Below are positions 8,840 through 17,400 of a DNA stretch of 63,624 bases, one piece after another; the first letter of the stretch is position 1, and every line of letters starts with the position of its first letter. This DNA is from Actinomadura harenae. Its GTDB lineage: Bacteria > Actinomycetota > Actinomycetes > Streptosporangiales > Streptosporangiaceae. The DNA is taken from assembly GCF_003696215.1 (NCBI RefSeq), contig NZ_RFFG01000051.1:1-63624 (forward strand), written 5' to 3'. A program made the translations under genes and the position numbers. Below the pieces are notes generated by a model. That model searched no databases. It saw nothing but the letters and a program-made list of their open reading frames with translations, and was not told where the DNA came from.

Positions 8840-9451
8840 TCAGTCGGCCCTGTCGAAGAACGGCGAGGCGGCGTCGATGCGCGGCCCGCCCGACCCGCCT
8901 GGTCCCCCCGGTCCAGCGGGGCCGCCTGGACGCGACGGCACGCCGCGTCCGCCGGTGCGGGTGGCGGCGGGCTCACGCGGCGGAACGGGCGTGGGACCGG
9001 TGCGTCCGCGAACGGGGCCGGCTCCCGCGGGCACGGGAACGGTGACGTCAGGGCGCCGCGCACCGGTACCCGGGTCCTTCCGGGGGGCGTTGTCGCGGGG
9101 ACCGGCGTCGTCGTGGGGGCGGGGCCGGGGTGGGGCGGCGGGGGCGGCGCCTCGGCGGGCGCTGGCCAGCTGCTCCTGGAGCTCCTTCTTCTCCATCTCC
9201 AGGGTGGTCAGCGAGTCGCGCAGGTCGCGGCGGTTGGTCAGCATCCGGCCGAACCCGACCCACAGCATGATCATCGCGACGACGAACAGCGCGGCGGTGA
9301 CCGCGCCGGCGAGGAAGACCTGCCAGACCGAGGTGATTCCGGGGACCTGCTGGTCGAACAGGGTCAGGTGCGCGGGGCCGGTGTCGAAGATGACGACCGC
9401 CACCGCGACGGCGACGACCGCCGCGGCGAGGATCAGTCCGAAGAACAGCAT
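8840..9451 (-). CDS. LapA-like two-span membrane protein with coiled coil and Pro-rich tail
   Basis: A 203-residue protein. Residues 2-22 and 42-66 are membrane helices. Residues 70-95 form a charged coiled coil (LRDSLTTLEMEKKELQEQL), the order typical of the LapA/DUF1049 domain. From residue 100 on the chain is disordered, rich in Pro, Arg and Gly. The start ATG at 9451 has GGAGAGGAG upstream; in-frame codons further upstream run through the 9465-9551 repeats and are unlikely to be translated. Function in actinobacteria is unknown; the family is linked to envelope assembly in proteobacteria. Confidence 0.7.
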   Translation of the reverse strand: MLFFGLILAAAVVAVAVAVVIFDTGPAHLTLFDQQVPGITSVWQVFLAGAVTAALFVVAMIMLWVGFGRMLTNRRDLRDSLTTLEMEKKELQEQLASARRGAAPAAPPRPRPHDDAGPRDNAPRKDPGTGARRPDVTVPVPAGAGPVRGRTGPTPVPPREPAATRTGGRGVPSRPGGPAGPGGPGGSGGPRIDAASPFFDRAD

Positions 9452-9464
9452 CTGGGCGTTCTCC

Positions 9465-9551
9465 TCTCCAGTAGCGGGGGGCTGCCCCGCCCTGTCTCCA
9501 GAGGCGGGGGTGCCCCGCCCTGTTTCCAGAAGCGGGGGGTGCCCCACCCTG
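9465..9551. repeat. three tandem 28-30 bp GC-rich repeats
   Basis: Units at 9465-9494, 9495-9522 and 9523-9551 share the pattern (T)CTCCAG-n-GCGGGGG-TGCCCCGCCCTG, with a few differences. Each unit contains a GCGGGG/CCCCGC inverted repeat and could fold. They lie immediately upstream of the LapA-like start, in its promoter or leader. Confidence 0.8.
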
Positions 9552-9689
9552 CCAGAGTCGCCTGATTTATGCCTGTTTTCGACTAACAGTGCAGGTCAAC
9601 CGGGTTCGCCCGTGCTCCGGAGGGGTAAAGATCGTCCGCGAACGCCCGCTGCCGCCGGCCGCTCACGGCCGGGAAGGAGGAGCCCCCAG

Positions 9690-10361
9690 ATGACGACCCC
9701 GCAGGCCATCGTCTTCGACCTGGACGGAGTGCTGGTCGACTCCGAGCCCGTGTGGGAGGAGGTCCGCCGCGGCTATGTGGCCGACATGGGCGGCACCTGG
9801 CGTCCCGACACGCAGGACCGGCTCATGGGCATGAGCACCGACGAGTGGGCCGACTACCTGGCCGGTGACCTGATCGGCGGTGACGTCACGTCCGACCAGG
9901 TCGCCTACGAGGTCGTGGACCGGATGTCCCGCCGGTACGCCGTGGAGGTCCCGATCATGCCGGGCGCGGTCGAGGCCGTCCGGCGGATGGCGGACTTCCG
10001 GCCGCTCGGCCTCGCCAGTTCGTCGCCGCGCGCCCTGATCGACCTCGTGCTCGGCCGTCTCGGCATCGCGGGACTGTTCCGCACCACGGTCTCCACCGAG
10101 GAGGTCGACCTGGGCAAGCCCGCTCCGGACGGCTATCTCGCCGCCGCCGCGCGGCTGGAGGTCCCGGCCGGGGAGTGCGTGGCGATCGAGGACTCCAGCA
10201 ACGGGCTGCGCTCGGCGCACGCGGCCGGGATGCGGGTCGTCGCCGTCCCGCATCCGCGCTATCCCCCGGCGGCGGACGCGGCGGCGCTCGCGACCCTGAA
10301 GATCAAGAGCCTGGACGAGCTGACCCCGGACGTCCTGACGGGTCTGGAGGGGCGCGCCTAG
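9690..10361 (+). CDS. HAD-superfamily phosphatase (beta-phosphoglucomutase-like)
   Basis: A 223-residue HAD hydrolase of the subfamily with a helical cap after motif I. Motif I is FDLDGVLVDS (residues 9-18; the first Asp is the nucleophile and the second the acid/base). Motif II is in GLASSSPRAL near 107. The motif III lysine is in LGKPAPDGYL near 140, and motif IV is AIEDSSNG near 165. The pattern fits sugar-phosphate phosphatases and phosphoglucomutases; the exact substrate cannot be read. The ATG at 9690 has AAGGAGGAG upstream. Independent transcript between LapA-like and recQ. Confidence 0.88.
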   Translation: MTTPQAIVFDLDGVLVDSEPVWEEVRRGYVADMGGTWRPDTQDRLMGMSTDEWADYLAGDLIGGDVTSDQVAYEVVDRMSRRYAVEVPIMPGAVEAVRRMADFRPLGLASSSPRALIDLVLGRLGIAGLFRTTVSTEEVDLGKPAPDGYLAAAARLEVPAGECVAIEDSSNGLRSAHAAGMRVVAVPHPRYPPAADAAALATLKIKSLDELTPDVLTGLEGRA

Positions 10362-10421
10362 AGAGGTGTGGGGGTTATCCACAGGAGTGCCGGAAGGGCC
10401 TCGGCTGTCGGCGGGCGCTCA

Positions 10422-10427
10422 TAGTAT
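10422..10427 (+). promoter_or_regulatory. -10 hexamer TAGTAT for a leaderless recQ mRNA
   Basis: TAGTAT ends six bases before the GTG at 10434, which places the transcription start at or next to the initiation codon. No ribosome site precedes the GTG, supporting leaderless translation. No convincing -35 box is visible. Confidence 0.5.
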
Positions 10428-10433
10428 GAGCCG

Positions 10434-12446
10434 GTGGCTTCTCCCGAGGACGTTTCCCCTGAGGACGACGGGTTCCCGCCCCCGTACGACGATCACCTGA
10501 GCGAGGCCGACCTCGCCTTCGCCGACGCGTACGCCTACGGGGACGAGGGTTTCGTGCCCCCGGATCCCGAGGCGGACGGCGGGTACGGCCCCGCCGACCT
10601 GGGCGAGGTCCCTCCGCCGCGTCCCGAGTACGGGACGCCGATCGAAGTGCTGAACCGCGTCTTCGGGTACGACGCGTTCCGCGAGGGCCAGCAGGAGATC
10701 ATCGAGCACGTCGCGAACGGCGGCGACGCGCTGGTCCTGATGCCGACCGGCGGCGGCAAGTCGCTGTGCTACCAGATCCCCGCGATGGTCCGGAAGGGCG
10801 TCGGCGTGGTGATCTCCCCGCTGATCGCCCTCATGCAGGACCAGGTCGACGCCCTCCAGGCCGCCGGCGTCCGGGCCGGGTTCCTCAACTCCACCCAGGA
10901 CTTCGAGGAGCGCCGCGTCGTCGAGGCGCAGTTCGTCCAGGGCGATCTCGACCTGCTGTACCTGGCGCCCGAGCGGCTGCGCGTCCCGGCGACGGTCGAG
11001 CTGCTCGACCGGGGCACGGTCTCGCTGTTCGCGATCGACGAGGCGCACTGCGTGTCGCAGTGGGGGCACGACTTCCGGCCCGACTACCTCATGCTGTCCC
11101 ACCTGCACGAACGCTGGCCGGACGTGCCGCGCATCGCGCTCACCGCGACCGCGACCCCGGCCACCCGGCAGGAGATCGCGACCCGGCTCAAGCTCACCGA
11201 CGCCCGGCAGTTCGTCTCCTCCTTCGACCGGCCGAACATCCAGTACCGGATCGTCCCGAAGAACGACCCGAAGCGGCAGCTCCTCCAGCTGCTGAAGGCC
11301 GAGCACGACGGCGACGCGGGCATCGTCTACTGCATGTCCCGCGCGTCGGTGGAGAAGACGGCCGAGTTCCTCACCGAGAACGGCGTCGAGGCGGTCCCGT
11401 ACCACGCGGGGCTCGACGCGTCCGTCCGCGCGGCCAACCAGTCCCGCTTCCTCCGCGAGGACGGCCTGGTCGTGTGCGCCACGATCGCGTTCGGCATGGG
11501 CATCGACAAGCCGGACGTCCGGTTCGTCGCGCATCTCGACCTGCCGAAGTCCGTCGAGGGCTACTACCAGGAGACCGGACGCGCCGGGCGCGACGGCCTG
11601 CCGTCCACCGCCTGGCTCGCCTACGGCCTCCAGGACGTCGTCAGCCAGCGCAAGTTCATCGACTCGTCCGACGGCGACGAGCAGCACCGGCGCCGCCAGG
11701 CGCTGCACCTCGACGCGATGCTCGCGCTGTGCGAGTCGGTCGAGTGCCGCCGCGTCCAGCTGCTGAACTACTTCGGCCAGCCGTCCGAGCCGTGCGGCAA
11801 CTGCGACACCTGCCTGTCCCCCCCGGAGTCCTGGGACGGGACGGTCCCGGCGCAGAAGGTGCTGTCCACGGTGTTCCGGCTCGACCGCGAGCGGCGCCAG
11901 AAGTTCGGCGCGAGCCACATCGTCGACATCCTGGTCGGCAAGAAGAACGCGAAGGTCATCCAGTTCGACCACGACGCGCTGTCGGTGTTCGGCGTCGGTT
12001 CCGACCTGCGCGACGTGGAGTGGCGCGGGGTGATCCGGCAGTTGCTCGCGCAGGGCCTGCTGGCCGTCGAGAGCAACCACGGCACGCTCGTCCTGACCGA
12101 GGGCAGCTCGGCCGTGCTGCGTGGTGACCAGCGGGTCATGATGCGCCGCGAGCCGGAGCGCGCCCCCGCGAGGGCCGGCACCCGGTCGTCCCGGGAACGC
12201 AAGGCCGCCGTCGAGCTGTCCGCCGAGGCCACGCCGGTCTTCGAGCGGCTGCGCGCCTGGCGCGCGGCGACCGCGAAGGAGCAGGGCGTCCCGGCCTACG
12301 TGATCTTCCACGACGCGACCCTCCGCGAGATCGCCACGGCCGGCCCCGGTTCCCTGCTCGAGCTCGCCTCCGTCAGCGGCGTCGGCGAGAACAAGCTCGC
12401 CAAGTACGGCGACCAGCTCCTCGATGTCCTCTCCATGGAGGCCTGA
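10434..12446 (+). CDS. recQ: ATP-dependent 3'-5' DNA helicase RecQ
   Basis: A 670-residue RecQ helicase acting in recombinational repair and fork rescue. A non-conserved acidic N-terminal extension (1-65) precedes the helicase core. Walker A (PTGGGKS) is near 103, the DEAH box near 202 and the aromatic-rich loop (CVSQWGHDFRPDY) directly follows. Motif VI (QETGRAGRDG) is near 380. The zinc-binding subdomain (C-x3-group through CGNCDTC) spans 437-461, followed by a winged helix. An HRDC domain lies at about 595-668 (LREIATAGPGSLLELASVSGVGENKLAKYG region). GTG start, probably leaderless. It is convergent with the MBL hydrolase. Confidence 0.95.
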   Translation: MASPEDVSPEDDGFPPPYDDHLSEADLAFADAYAYGDEGFVPPDPEADGGYGPADLGEVPPPRPEYGTPIEVLNRVFGYDAFREGQQEIIEHVANGGDALVLMPTGGGKSLCYQIPAMVRKGVGVVISPLIALMQDQVDALQAAGVRAGFLNSTQDFEERRVVEAQFVQGDLDLLYLAPERLRVPATVELLDRGTVSLFAIDEAHCVSQWGHDFRPDYLMLSHLHERWPDVPRIALTATATPATRQEIATRLKLTDARQFVSSFDRPNIQYRIVPKNDPKRQLLQLLKAEHDGDAGIVYCMSRASVEKTAEFLTENGVEAVPYHAGLDASVRAANQSRFLREDGLVVCATIAFGMGIDKPDVRFVAHLDLPKSVEGYYQETGRAGRDGLPSTAWLAYGLQDVVSQRKFIDSSDGDEQHRRRQALHLDAMLALCESVECRRVQLLNYFGQPSEPCGNCDTCLSPPESWDGTVPAQKVLSTVFRLDRERRQKFGASHIVDILVGKKNAKVIQFDHDALSVFGVGSDLRDVEWRGVIRQLLAQGLLAVESNHGTLVLTEGSSAVLRGDQRVMMRREPERAPARAGTRSSRERKAAVELSAEATPVFERLRAWRAATAKEQGVPAYVIFHDATLREIATAGPGSLLELASVSGVGENKLAKYGDQLLDVLSMEA

Positions 12447-12462
12447 CCACGCGCTGAAACGA

Positions 12463-12502
12463 GCGAGACCCGCCCCGCCCGGCGGTCAGGGGAGGGTCTC
12501 GC
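12463..12502. terminator. inverted repeat between recQ and the MBL gene
   Basis: GCGAGACCC (12463-12471) and GGGTCTCGC (12494-12502) are perfect 9-bp arms around a GC-rich 22-base spacer between the two convergent stops. The right arm lies in the end of the MBL coding region. Likely a shared terminator. Confidence 0.5.
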
Positions 12503-13244
12503 CCGGGGTGAGGATGCAAACGGTCGTGTCCGGGGCGGCGATGCGGGCGTGGATGGCGAAGGCCTGTTCGGGGCCGAGGAACAGGCCGGGCCTGACGCGT
12601 TCCATGCCGATCGGCCAGAACGTCCCGTAGTGGATCGGGACGGCCAGGCTCGCGCGGACGCGGCGGACGGCCTCGGCGGCACGCGCCGGGTCGAGGTGTC
12701 CCGGGCCGAGCGTCGGCCCCCAGCCGCCGACCGGGACCAGGGCGGCGTCGACCGGTCCCAGGGCGTCCATCTGCGGGAACAGGTCGGTGTCGCCCGCGAA
12801 CCAGACCCTCCGCCCGCCCTCGATCACGTAGCCGAGGGCGGGCGCCTCGTACCGGGACCAGGGGGTGCGGCGTCCGCTGTGCAGGGCCGGGACGGCGCGG
12901 ACGCCCACGCCGTCCAGCGCGGTCTCGCCGCCGGGGCGCGTCTCGACGCTGCGGTCGGCGAGGTCGGCGCGTCCGGCGTCGGCGAGGAAGCGGGCCGTGC
13001 CGCGCGGGACGATCAGGGGCACGTCGTCCGGGAGCAGGGCCAGTGACGGCAGGTGCAGGTGGTCGGCGTGCAGGTGCGAGATCAGCACGGCGTCCGCGCG
13101 GCGCGCCGCCACGTCCGGCGCGGGGCCGCGCCGCCTGCGCAGATGCCCGATCCGCCCGGTCAGCACCGGATCGGTGAGCAGCCGCACCCCGTCGACCTCG
13201 ATCGTGGCCGTCGCGTGCCCCCACCACGTGATCGCCGCGCTCAC
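12486..13244 (-). CDS. MBL-fold metal-dependent hydrolase (UlaG-like)
   Basis: A 252-residue metallo-beta-lactamase-fold protein. WWGHAT at residues 7-12 and the metal motif SHLHADHLH near 55-63 (H-x-H-x-D-H) are intact. An Asp/His pair near 145-150 (FAGDTDLF) and a C-terminal HYGTF near 210 supply further ligands, the layout of the UlaG/RomA-like group (DUF of unknown substrate). The ATG overlaps the end of the upstream phosphodiesterase gene by four bases, so the two form an operon. Confidence 0.88.
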   Translation of the reverse strand: MSAAITWWGHATATIEVDGVRLLTDPVLTGRIGHLRRRRGPAPDVAARRADAVLISHLHADHLHLPSLALLPDDVPLIVPRGTARFLADAGRADLADRSVETRPGGETALDGVGVRAVPALHSGRRTPWSRYEAPALGYVIEGGRRVWFAGDTDLFPQMDALGPVDAALVPVGGWGPTLGPGHLDPARAAEAVRRVRASLAVPIHYGTFWPIGMERVRPGLFLGPEQAFAIHARIAAPDTTVCILTPGETLP

Positions 13245-15544
13245 CCGTCCCGCCGATCGGCCGCCGGGGTGTCGCGGGCCGGCAGGTCCCCCTCGCGAGC
13301 GGGCAGGTCCTTCTCGCGAGCGGGGAGGTCCTCACGGGCCTGGTCCTCGCGGGCGGGCAGGTCCCCCTCGCGAGCGGGCAGGTCCTTGCGGGCGGGCAGG
13401 TCCTTGCGGGCGGGGAGCTCCTTGCGGTGCCCGAGGTGCTCCAGCCAGGTGACGAGCTGGCGGTGGACGGTCTCGGCGCCGACGAGGCCGGAGGCGTCCA
13501 GCGGCCAGCCGGCGGGGTGGACGAGGACGGCCTCGGTCTGCCAGCCGCCGAGGCCGCCATGGCTGCCGACCTGCTCCTCGAACGCCGCGACCTCGCCCGT
13601 CGCGGGGTCGAAGACGCCGTGCAGGTAGAGGTCGGGGGCGTTCTCGAGGGCGGCGATCCGGGCGAAGTCGGCGGCGGCCTGGCCGGGCAGCCCGCGCAGG
13701 GGGTCGGCGCCGTCCACCCGTCCGGACGCGAGGTGGTGGACGCCGTCGCGGCCGACGGCGAGCGGCCCGTGCGCCCCGGACACGACGACCACGACGGCGA
13801 TGCCCGGATGCGCCGCGAGGCCCCCGACGAGGCCGGGCCAGCGGCGTTCGATCTCCTCGTGGCGCAGGCGCCCGGGGTGGCGCGGGAAGGAAATGAGGCC
13901 GAGGCTGCCGGACGCGCACACCACCAGGTCGTTCTTCGCCTCCTCCGGATGGTCCGGGCCGAAGCCCGACTCGGCGCGGTCGCCGAGGACGCGGCGGGCG
14001 ATCTCCGCGCTGACGCCGTCCTGCTGGACGAGCTGGTTGAGGAACGTGTTGACCGGCCCCCAGTCCTCCACGCTCTCCGTCCCGGCGCTGACCCCGGAGG
14101 ATCCGCCCATGAGGTTCCGGACGACGTCCTCCAGCGGCGTCCCGAAGCGCTGCCGGAACGTCGCGCCCTGCGTCTGCCCGTGGTCGGACAGCACGACGAA
14201 CGCGTACGGGCGCGGCGTCTGCTCAGCGACCCGTTCGAGCACGCCGAGGACGCGGTCGAGTCCCTCCAGCGACCGCATCGACTCGGGCCGGACGGGCCCG
14301 GCGTGGTGCGCGATCTCGTCGTAGTCCACGAAGTCCACGTAGATCGACCGGGCGCCGCGCATCATCTGCTCGACGACCAGCGCGATGTTGAGGTCGCGCA
14401 GCATGACGTTGGTGATCCCGCGCAGCGCCACGTACCACCCGGCGCGGCGGATCCGTGGCTCGATCCCGCGTTCGCGCTGCGTGCGGGCCTGCCACAGCTC
14501 CTTGACCATCTCCCCGGCGGTGAGGATCAGCGCGCGGGAGAAGCCGAACGGGTGGGTGAAGAACGACGCGTAGGACGCCGCCGGTCCGAGGCTGCCGCCG
14601 CGCGCGGGGCCGCTGCTCATCGTGAGCAGCCGGACGGGCGCGTCCCCCGAGAACAGGTTGCTGACGCTGACGCCGTCGTCGGCGAGCAGGCCCCGGCCGT
14701 CCGTCAGCCGGTCCTGGAGGACGGCCGCGTCGGCGGGACGGTTCGCGACCAGCATCCGCCCGGACGCCTTCTCGAACCAGCGGAAGGCGGGGATGCCCTC
14801 GGTCGTCCCGTGCAGCAGGCCCGCCTGCGAGACGGGCGTCGTGGACGGGACCCGCGCCGTCCAGCCGCGCACGACGTGCCCGCCGGACCGCACCCAGCGC
14901 GACAGCGTCGGCAGGTTCCCGGCCCGCAGCGCCCACTCCAGGACGGGCCGGGGCAGCCCGTCGAGCTGCACGAACACCACCCCGGTCAGGCCGTCGTCCA
15001 CGGGTTTCGCGCGGCGGCGGCCCCGGGTGGCGTGGCGCATGACGTAGCCGACGAACTCGTCCTCCTGGTTGACCACGAGCAGCCACGAGAACACCGTCGT
15101 GAACAGCGCGGACAGCCAGGCCGCGACGATCGCGGACCCGAACCCGCTGATCGACACGCCGGGGGTGAGCCGCAGCCCGACGTAGGTGACGACGGCCTGG
15201 GCGAGCAGCCCGATCACGAACACCCCGAACCAGGCCAGCGCGACCGCGAGCGCCGTGAGCAGCGGCCGCAGCACCACGCTGACCGCCGAGATCACCAGCG
15301 CGGCGAGCAGCACCGACCCCGCGCCGTCCCGGACGGAGATCCCGGGATGCAGCGCGATGATCACACCGAGGACGGCCGCGTTGAGCGCCCACGACCCGAG
15401 CAGCCGTCCGACGTCTCCCCAGGTCGGACGGCGTCCGCGCAGCAACCAGGCGGCAAGGTGCCGCCGCTGCCCGGCCCTGGGCCGCTCGTCCGGCTCGGCC
15501 CGCTCGTCCGGTGGTTCGGCCCGCTCGTCCGGCTCGGTCGCCAA
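13241..15544 (-). CDS. holin-like membrane domain fused to an alkaline-phosphatase-fold phosphodiesterase
   Basis: A 767-residue protein. After an acidic Pro/Asp/Glu/Arg repeat head, residues 46-165 hold four membrane spans of holin type. Residues 185-690 form a type I phosphodiesterase/nucleotide pyrophosphatase domain: metal Asp in QLDGLP near 192, nucleophile Thr in STTPVSQ near 233, DFVDYDEIAHHAG near 400, LSDHGQTQG near 451 and a final His in GSHGGLG near 661. The C-terminus (about 706-760) is a degenerate repeat of DLPAR/EGDLPARE units. The fusion places a hydrolase on the membrane; substrate unknown. Upstream of and coupled to the MBL hydrolase. Confidence 0.85.
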   Translation of the reverse strand: MATEPDERAEPPDERAEPDERPRAGQRRHLAAWLLRGRRPTWGDVGRLLGSWALNAAVLGVIIALHPGISVRDGAGSVLLAALVISAVSVVLRPLLTALAVALAWFGVFVIGLLAQAVVTYVGLRLTPGVSISGFGSAIVAAWLSALFTTVFSWLLVVNQEDEFVGYVMRHATRGRRRAKPVDDGLTGVVFVQLDGLPRPVLEWALRAGNLPTLSRWVRSGGHVVRGWTARVPSTTPVSQAGLLHGTTEGIPAFRWFEKASGRMLVANRPADAAVLQDRLTDGRGLLADDGVSVSNLFSGDAPVRLLTMSSGPARGGSLGPAASYASFFTHPFGFSRALILTAGEMVKELWQARTQRERGIEPRIRRAGWYVALRGITNVMLRDLNIALVVEQMMRGARSIYVDFVDYDEIAHHAGPVRPESMRSLEGLDRVLGVLERVAEQTPRPYAFVVLSDHGQTQGATFRQRFGTPLEDVVRNLMGGSSGVSAGTESVEDWGPVNTFLNQLVQQDGVSAEIARRVLGDRAESGFGPDHPEEAKNDLVVCASGSLGLISFPRHPGRLRHEEIERRWPGLVGGLAAHPGIAVVVVVSGAHGPLAVGRDGVHHLASGRVDGADPLRGLPGQAAADFARIAALENAPDLYLHGVFDPATGEVAAFEEQVGSHGGLGGWQTEAVLVHPAGWPLDASGLVGAETVHRQLVTWLEHLGHRKELPARKDLPARKDLPAREGDLPAREDQAREDLPAREKDLPAREGDLPARDTPAADRRDG
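13255..13430. repeat. in-frame tandem repeat coding for DLPAR units
   Basis: A GCGGGCAGGTCC core recurs about eight times with 6-18 base spacers (CTTGCG, CCCTCGCGA, TTCTCGCGA variants). It encodes the charged C-terminal repeat of the phosphodiesterase, and copy number probably varies between strains. Confidence 0.75.
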
Positions 15545-15571
15545 TGCCGTTCTCCCTGGTGGAGCCCGGTC

Positions 15572-16582
15572 TCAGGCGGACGCGGCGTACTCGTCCAGCT
15601 CGGTCAGGAAGGCGTCCTTCGTGGCGCGCGGCAGCCAGGCGATCTCGAAGGCGTTCCGCTCGAACTGCACCAGTTCGTCCCTGCCGAGCCCCAGCTTCTC
15701 CTGGACGGCCTGGAGGTTCTCCGACACGTAGGCGAGGAAGTAGGCCGGGTCGTCGGAGTTAATCGTGACCTTCAGCCCGAGGTCGAGCATCCGGCGGATC
15801 TCGGCGGCCTTCATGTCGGACGTCACGAACCCGTTCGACACCGGGCAGACGGTGAACCCGAGCCCGCGCCGCGCGATCTCGGCCGTGAGCTCCTCGTCCT
15901 CGAGGGCGTTGGAGCCGTGGTCGATGCGGTCGACGCCGATCACGTCCAGGCACTGCCGGATGTGCTCGTGGGTGTTGGGCTGGTCGATGTCGCAGTGCGC
16001 GGTGATGAGGTAGCCCTCCTCGCGCGCCCGCGCGAAGACCTTCGCGAACTTCACCGGCGGGTTGTCGCGTTCGTCCGAGTCCAGCCCCACGCCGACGATC
16101 CACTCGCGGTACGGGAGCGACTCCATGAGCGTCGCCATCGCGTACTCGGCGGAGAAGTCGCGCAGGAAGCACATGATGAGCTGGGCGCGGATGCCGAGCA
16201 GGCGCTCGGCGTCCAGGACCGCCCGGCGCAGCCCCCGGATCACCAGGTCGAACGGCACGCCGCGCGAGGTGTGCGCCTGCGGGTCGAAGAAGATCTCCGC
16301 GTACCGGACGTTCTGGGACGCGGCCTTGGTCAGGTACGCGGTCGCGAGGTCGTAGAAGTCCGGCTCGGTGAGCAGGACGTTCATGCTCTCGTAGTAGCCG
16401 ACCAGGAACGATGTGAGGCTGTCGAACTTGTAGGCGTCGCGGGCCTCCTCGACCGTCCGGTAGGGCATCCGCACGTGGTTGCGCTCGGCGAGCCGCATCT
16501 TCAGCTCGGGCTCGAGGGTGCCCTCGATGTGCAGGTGCAGCTCGCACTTCGGCATTCCGGCGATGAACGCGTCCACGGCCAT
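15572..16582 (-). CDS. adenosine/adenine deaminase family amidohydrolase
   Basis: A 336-residue (beta/alpha)8 amidohydrolase of the ADA family, closest in layout to the bacterial adenine deaminase branch. Metal ligands: ELHLHIEG (H16, H18), the His of ITAHCD near 194 and the Asp of INSDDPAYF near 273. The second catalytic His lies in RIDHGSN near 219. The signature EIFFDPQAHTSRG near 94-106 is typical of the adenine-type branch. In place of the usual H-A-G-E, where Glu is the general acid, the chain reads H-C-D-I-D, so the substrate may differ. ATG start with GAGGA just upstream. Divergent from the secreted protein gene. Confidence 0.85.
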   Translation of the reverse strand: MAVDAFIAGMPKCELHLHIEGTLEPELKMRLAERNHVRMPYRTVEEARDAYKFDSLTSFLVGYYESMNVLLTEPDFYDLATAYLTKAASQNVRYAEIFFDPQAHTSRGVPFDLVIRGLRRAVLDAERLLGIRAQLIMCFLRDFSAEYAMATLMESLPYREWIVGVGLDSDERDNPPVKFAKVFARAREEGYLITAHCDIDQPNTHEHIRQCLDVIGVDRIDHGSNALEDEELTAEIARRGLGFTVCPVSNGFVTSDMKAAEIRRMLDLGLKVTINSDDPAYFLAYVSENLQAVQEKLGLGRDELVQFERNAFEIAWLPRATKDAFLTELDEYAASA

Positions 16583-16722
16583 CCTCCTCGCGGGATTCGT
16601 CCCATCGCGGTTCGTCCTGTCCGTCCCGAGAATATCCCGGCAGGTCAGGACCCTCTCGGGGCGGTACCCACCCGACCTCCGCCTCGACCCGGCGCGCCAG
16701 ACTTGGGTAACTTTGCGGGCAT

Positions 16723-16740
16723 TCTCAGCTTTCTCTCAGG
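16723..16740 (+). promoter_or_regulatory. direct repeat, probable response-regulator site
   Basis: TCTCAGC-TTTC-TCTCAGG: two 7-bp repeats with a 4-bp gap (11-bp period), the geometry bound by OmpR/PhoB-family dimers. It lies 46 bp before the secreted protein start and upstream of the two-component genes, so it is a likely autoregulatory target. Confidence 0.5.
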
Positions 16741-16785
16741 GACCTCGGGGCCGAACTCCCAGACGCCCCCGGTTAGGTGATCGTC

Positions 16786-17286
16786 ATGAGAGCCAACAAG
16801 AAGACGATGGCGGCCGGTGTCGCCGCCGCCGGTTTGCTCGGTGCAGGGCTGTACGCCGCCGTTCCCGCCTTCGCGGCGAGCCCGTCCCCGTCCCCGTCCG
16901 CGCACCCGTCGGCGTCCGGCAAGGGACACGGCGGCCAGTGGCGGCACGGCGGCAAGAACGGCGCGCACGGGCACCGCGGCTTCCGCGGCGGCATGCGCGG
17001 CGTCCACGGTGAGGCCACCGTCAAGGCCAAGAACAACACCTTCAAGCTCGTCGACTGGCAGCGCGGCCAGGTCACCGGCAAGACCGGCACGACCCTGACC
17101 GTGAAGAGCGCCGACGGCGTGACCTGGACGTGGACGGTCGACGCCAAGACCCGCGTCATGAAGTCCCGCGCCAAGTCCGCTCTGAGCGCCGTCGGGAACG
17201 GCGACCAGGTCGTCGTGTTCGGCGACCGCAGCGGCGACACCCGCACGGCGGCCGCCGTCCGCGACCCGCAGAAGAAGGCCGACTGA
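16786..17286 (+). CDS. secreted DUF5666-like protein
   Basis: A 166-residue exported protein. A signal peptide (positive MRANKK, hydrophobic AAAGLLGAGLYAAVP, cleavage near AFA-AS) precedes a Pro/Ser and Gly/His-rich linker. A small beta domain follows (residues 88-160: GQVTGKTGTTLTVKSADG, VDAKTRVM, VGNGDQVVVFGD), the rhythm of DUF5666 beta-barrel repeats. ATG at 16786 with AGGTGA five bases upstream; the GTG at 16777 overlaps that ribosome site. It precedes a response regulator and histidine kinase and is probably their output or sensed partner. Confidence 0.8.
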   Translation: MRANKKTMAAGVAAAGLLGAGLYAAVPAFAASPSPSPSAHPSASGKGHGGQWRHGGKNGAHGHRGFRGGMRGVHGEATVKAKNNTFKLVDWQRGQVTGKTGTTLTVKSADGVTWTWTVDAKTRVMKSRAKSALSAVGNGDQVVVFGDRSGDTRTAAAVRDPQKKAD

Positions 17287-17400
17287 ACCGGCGGACGTGC
17301 CGGTTCCCGTCCCGCCGCCGTCCCCTTCCCGGAGGGGGCGGCGCGCGGTACGGGACCGCAGTAACGTCGATGAGGGCGCTGCGGATGACCTGCGGAGGCC

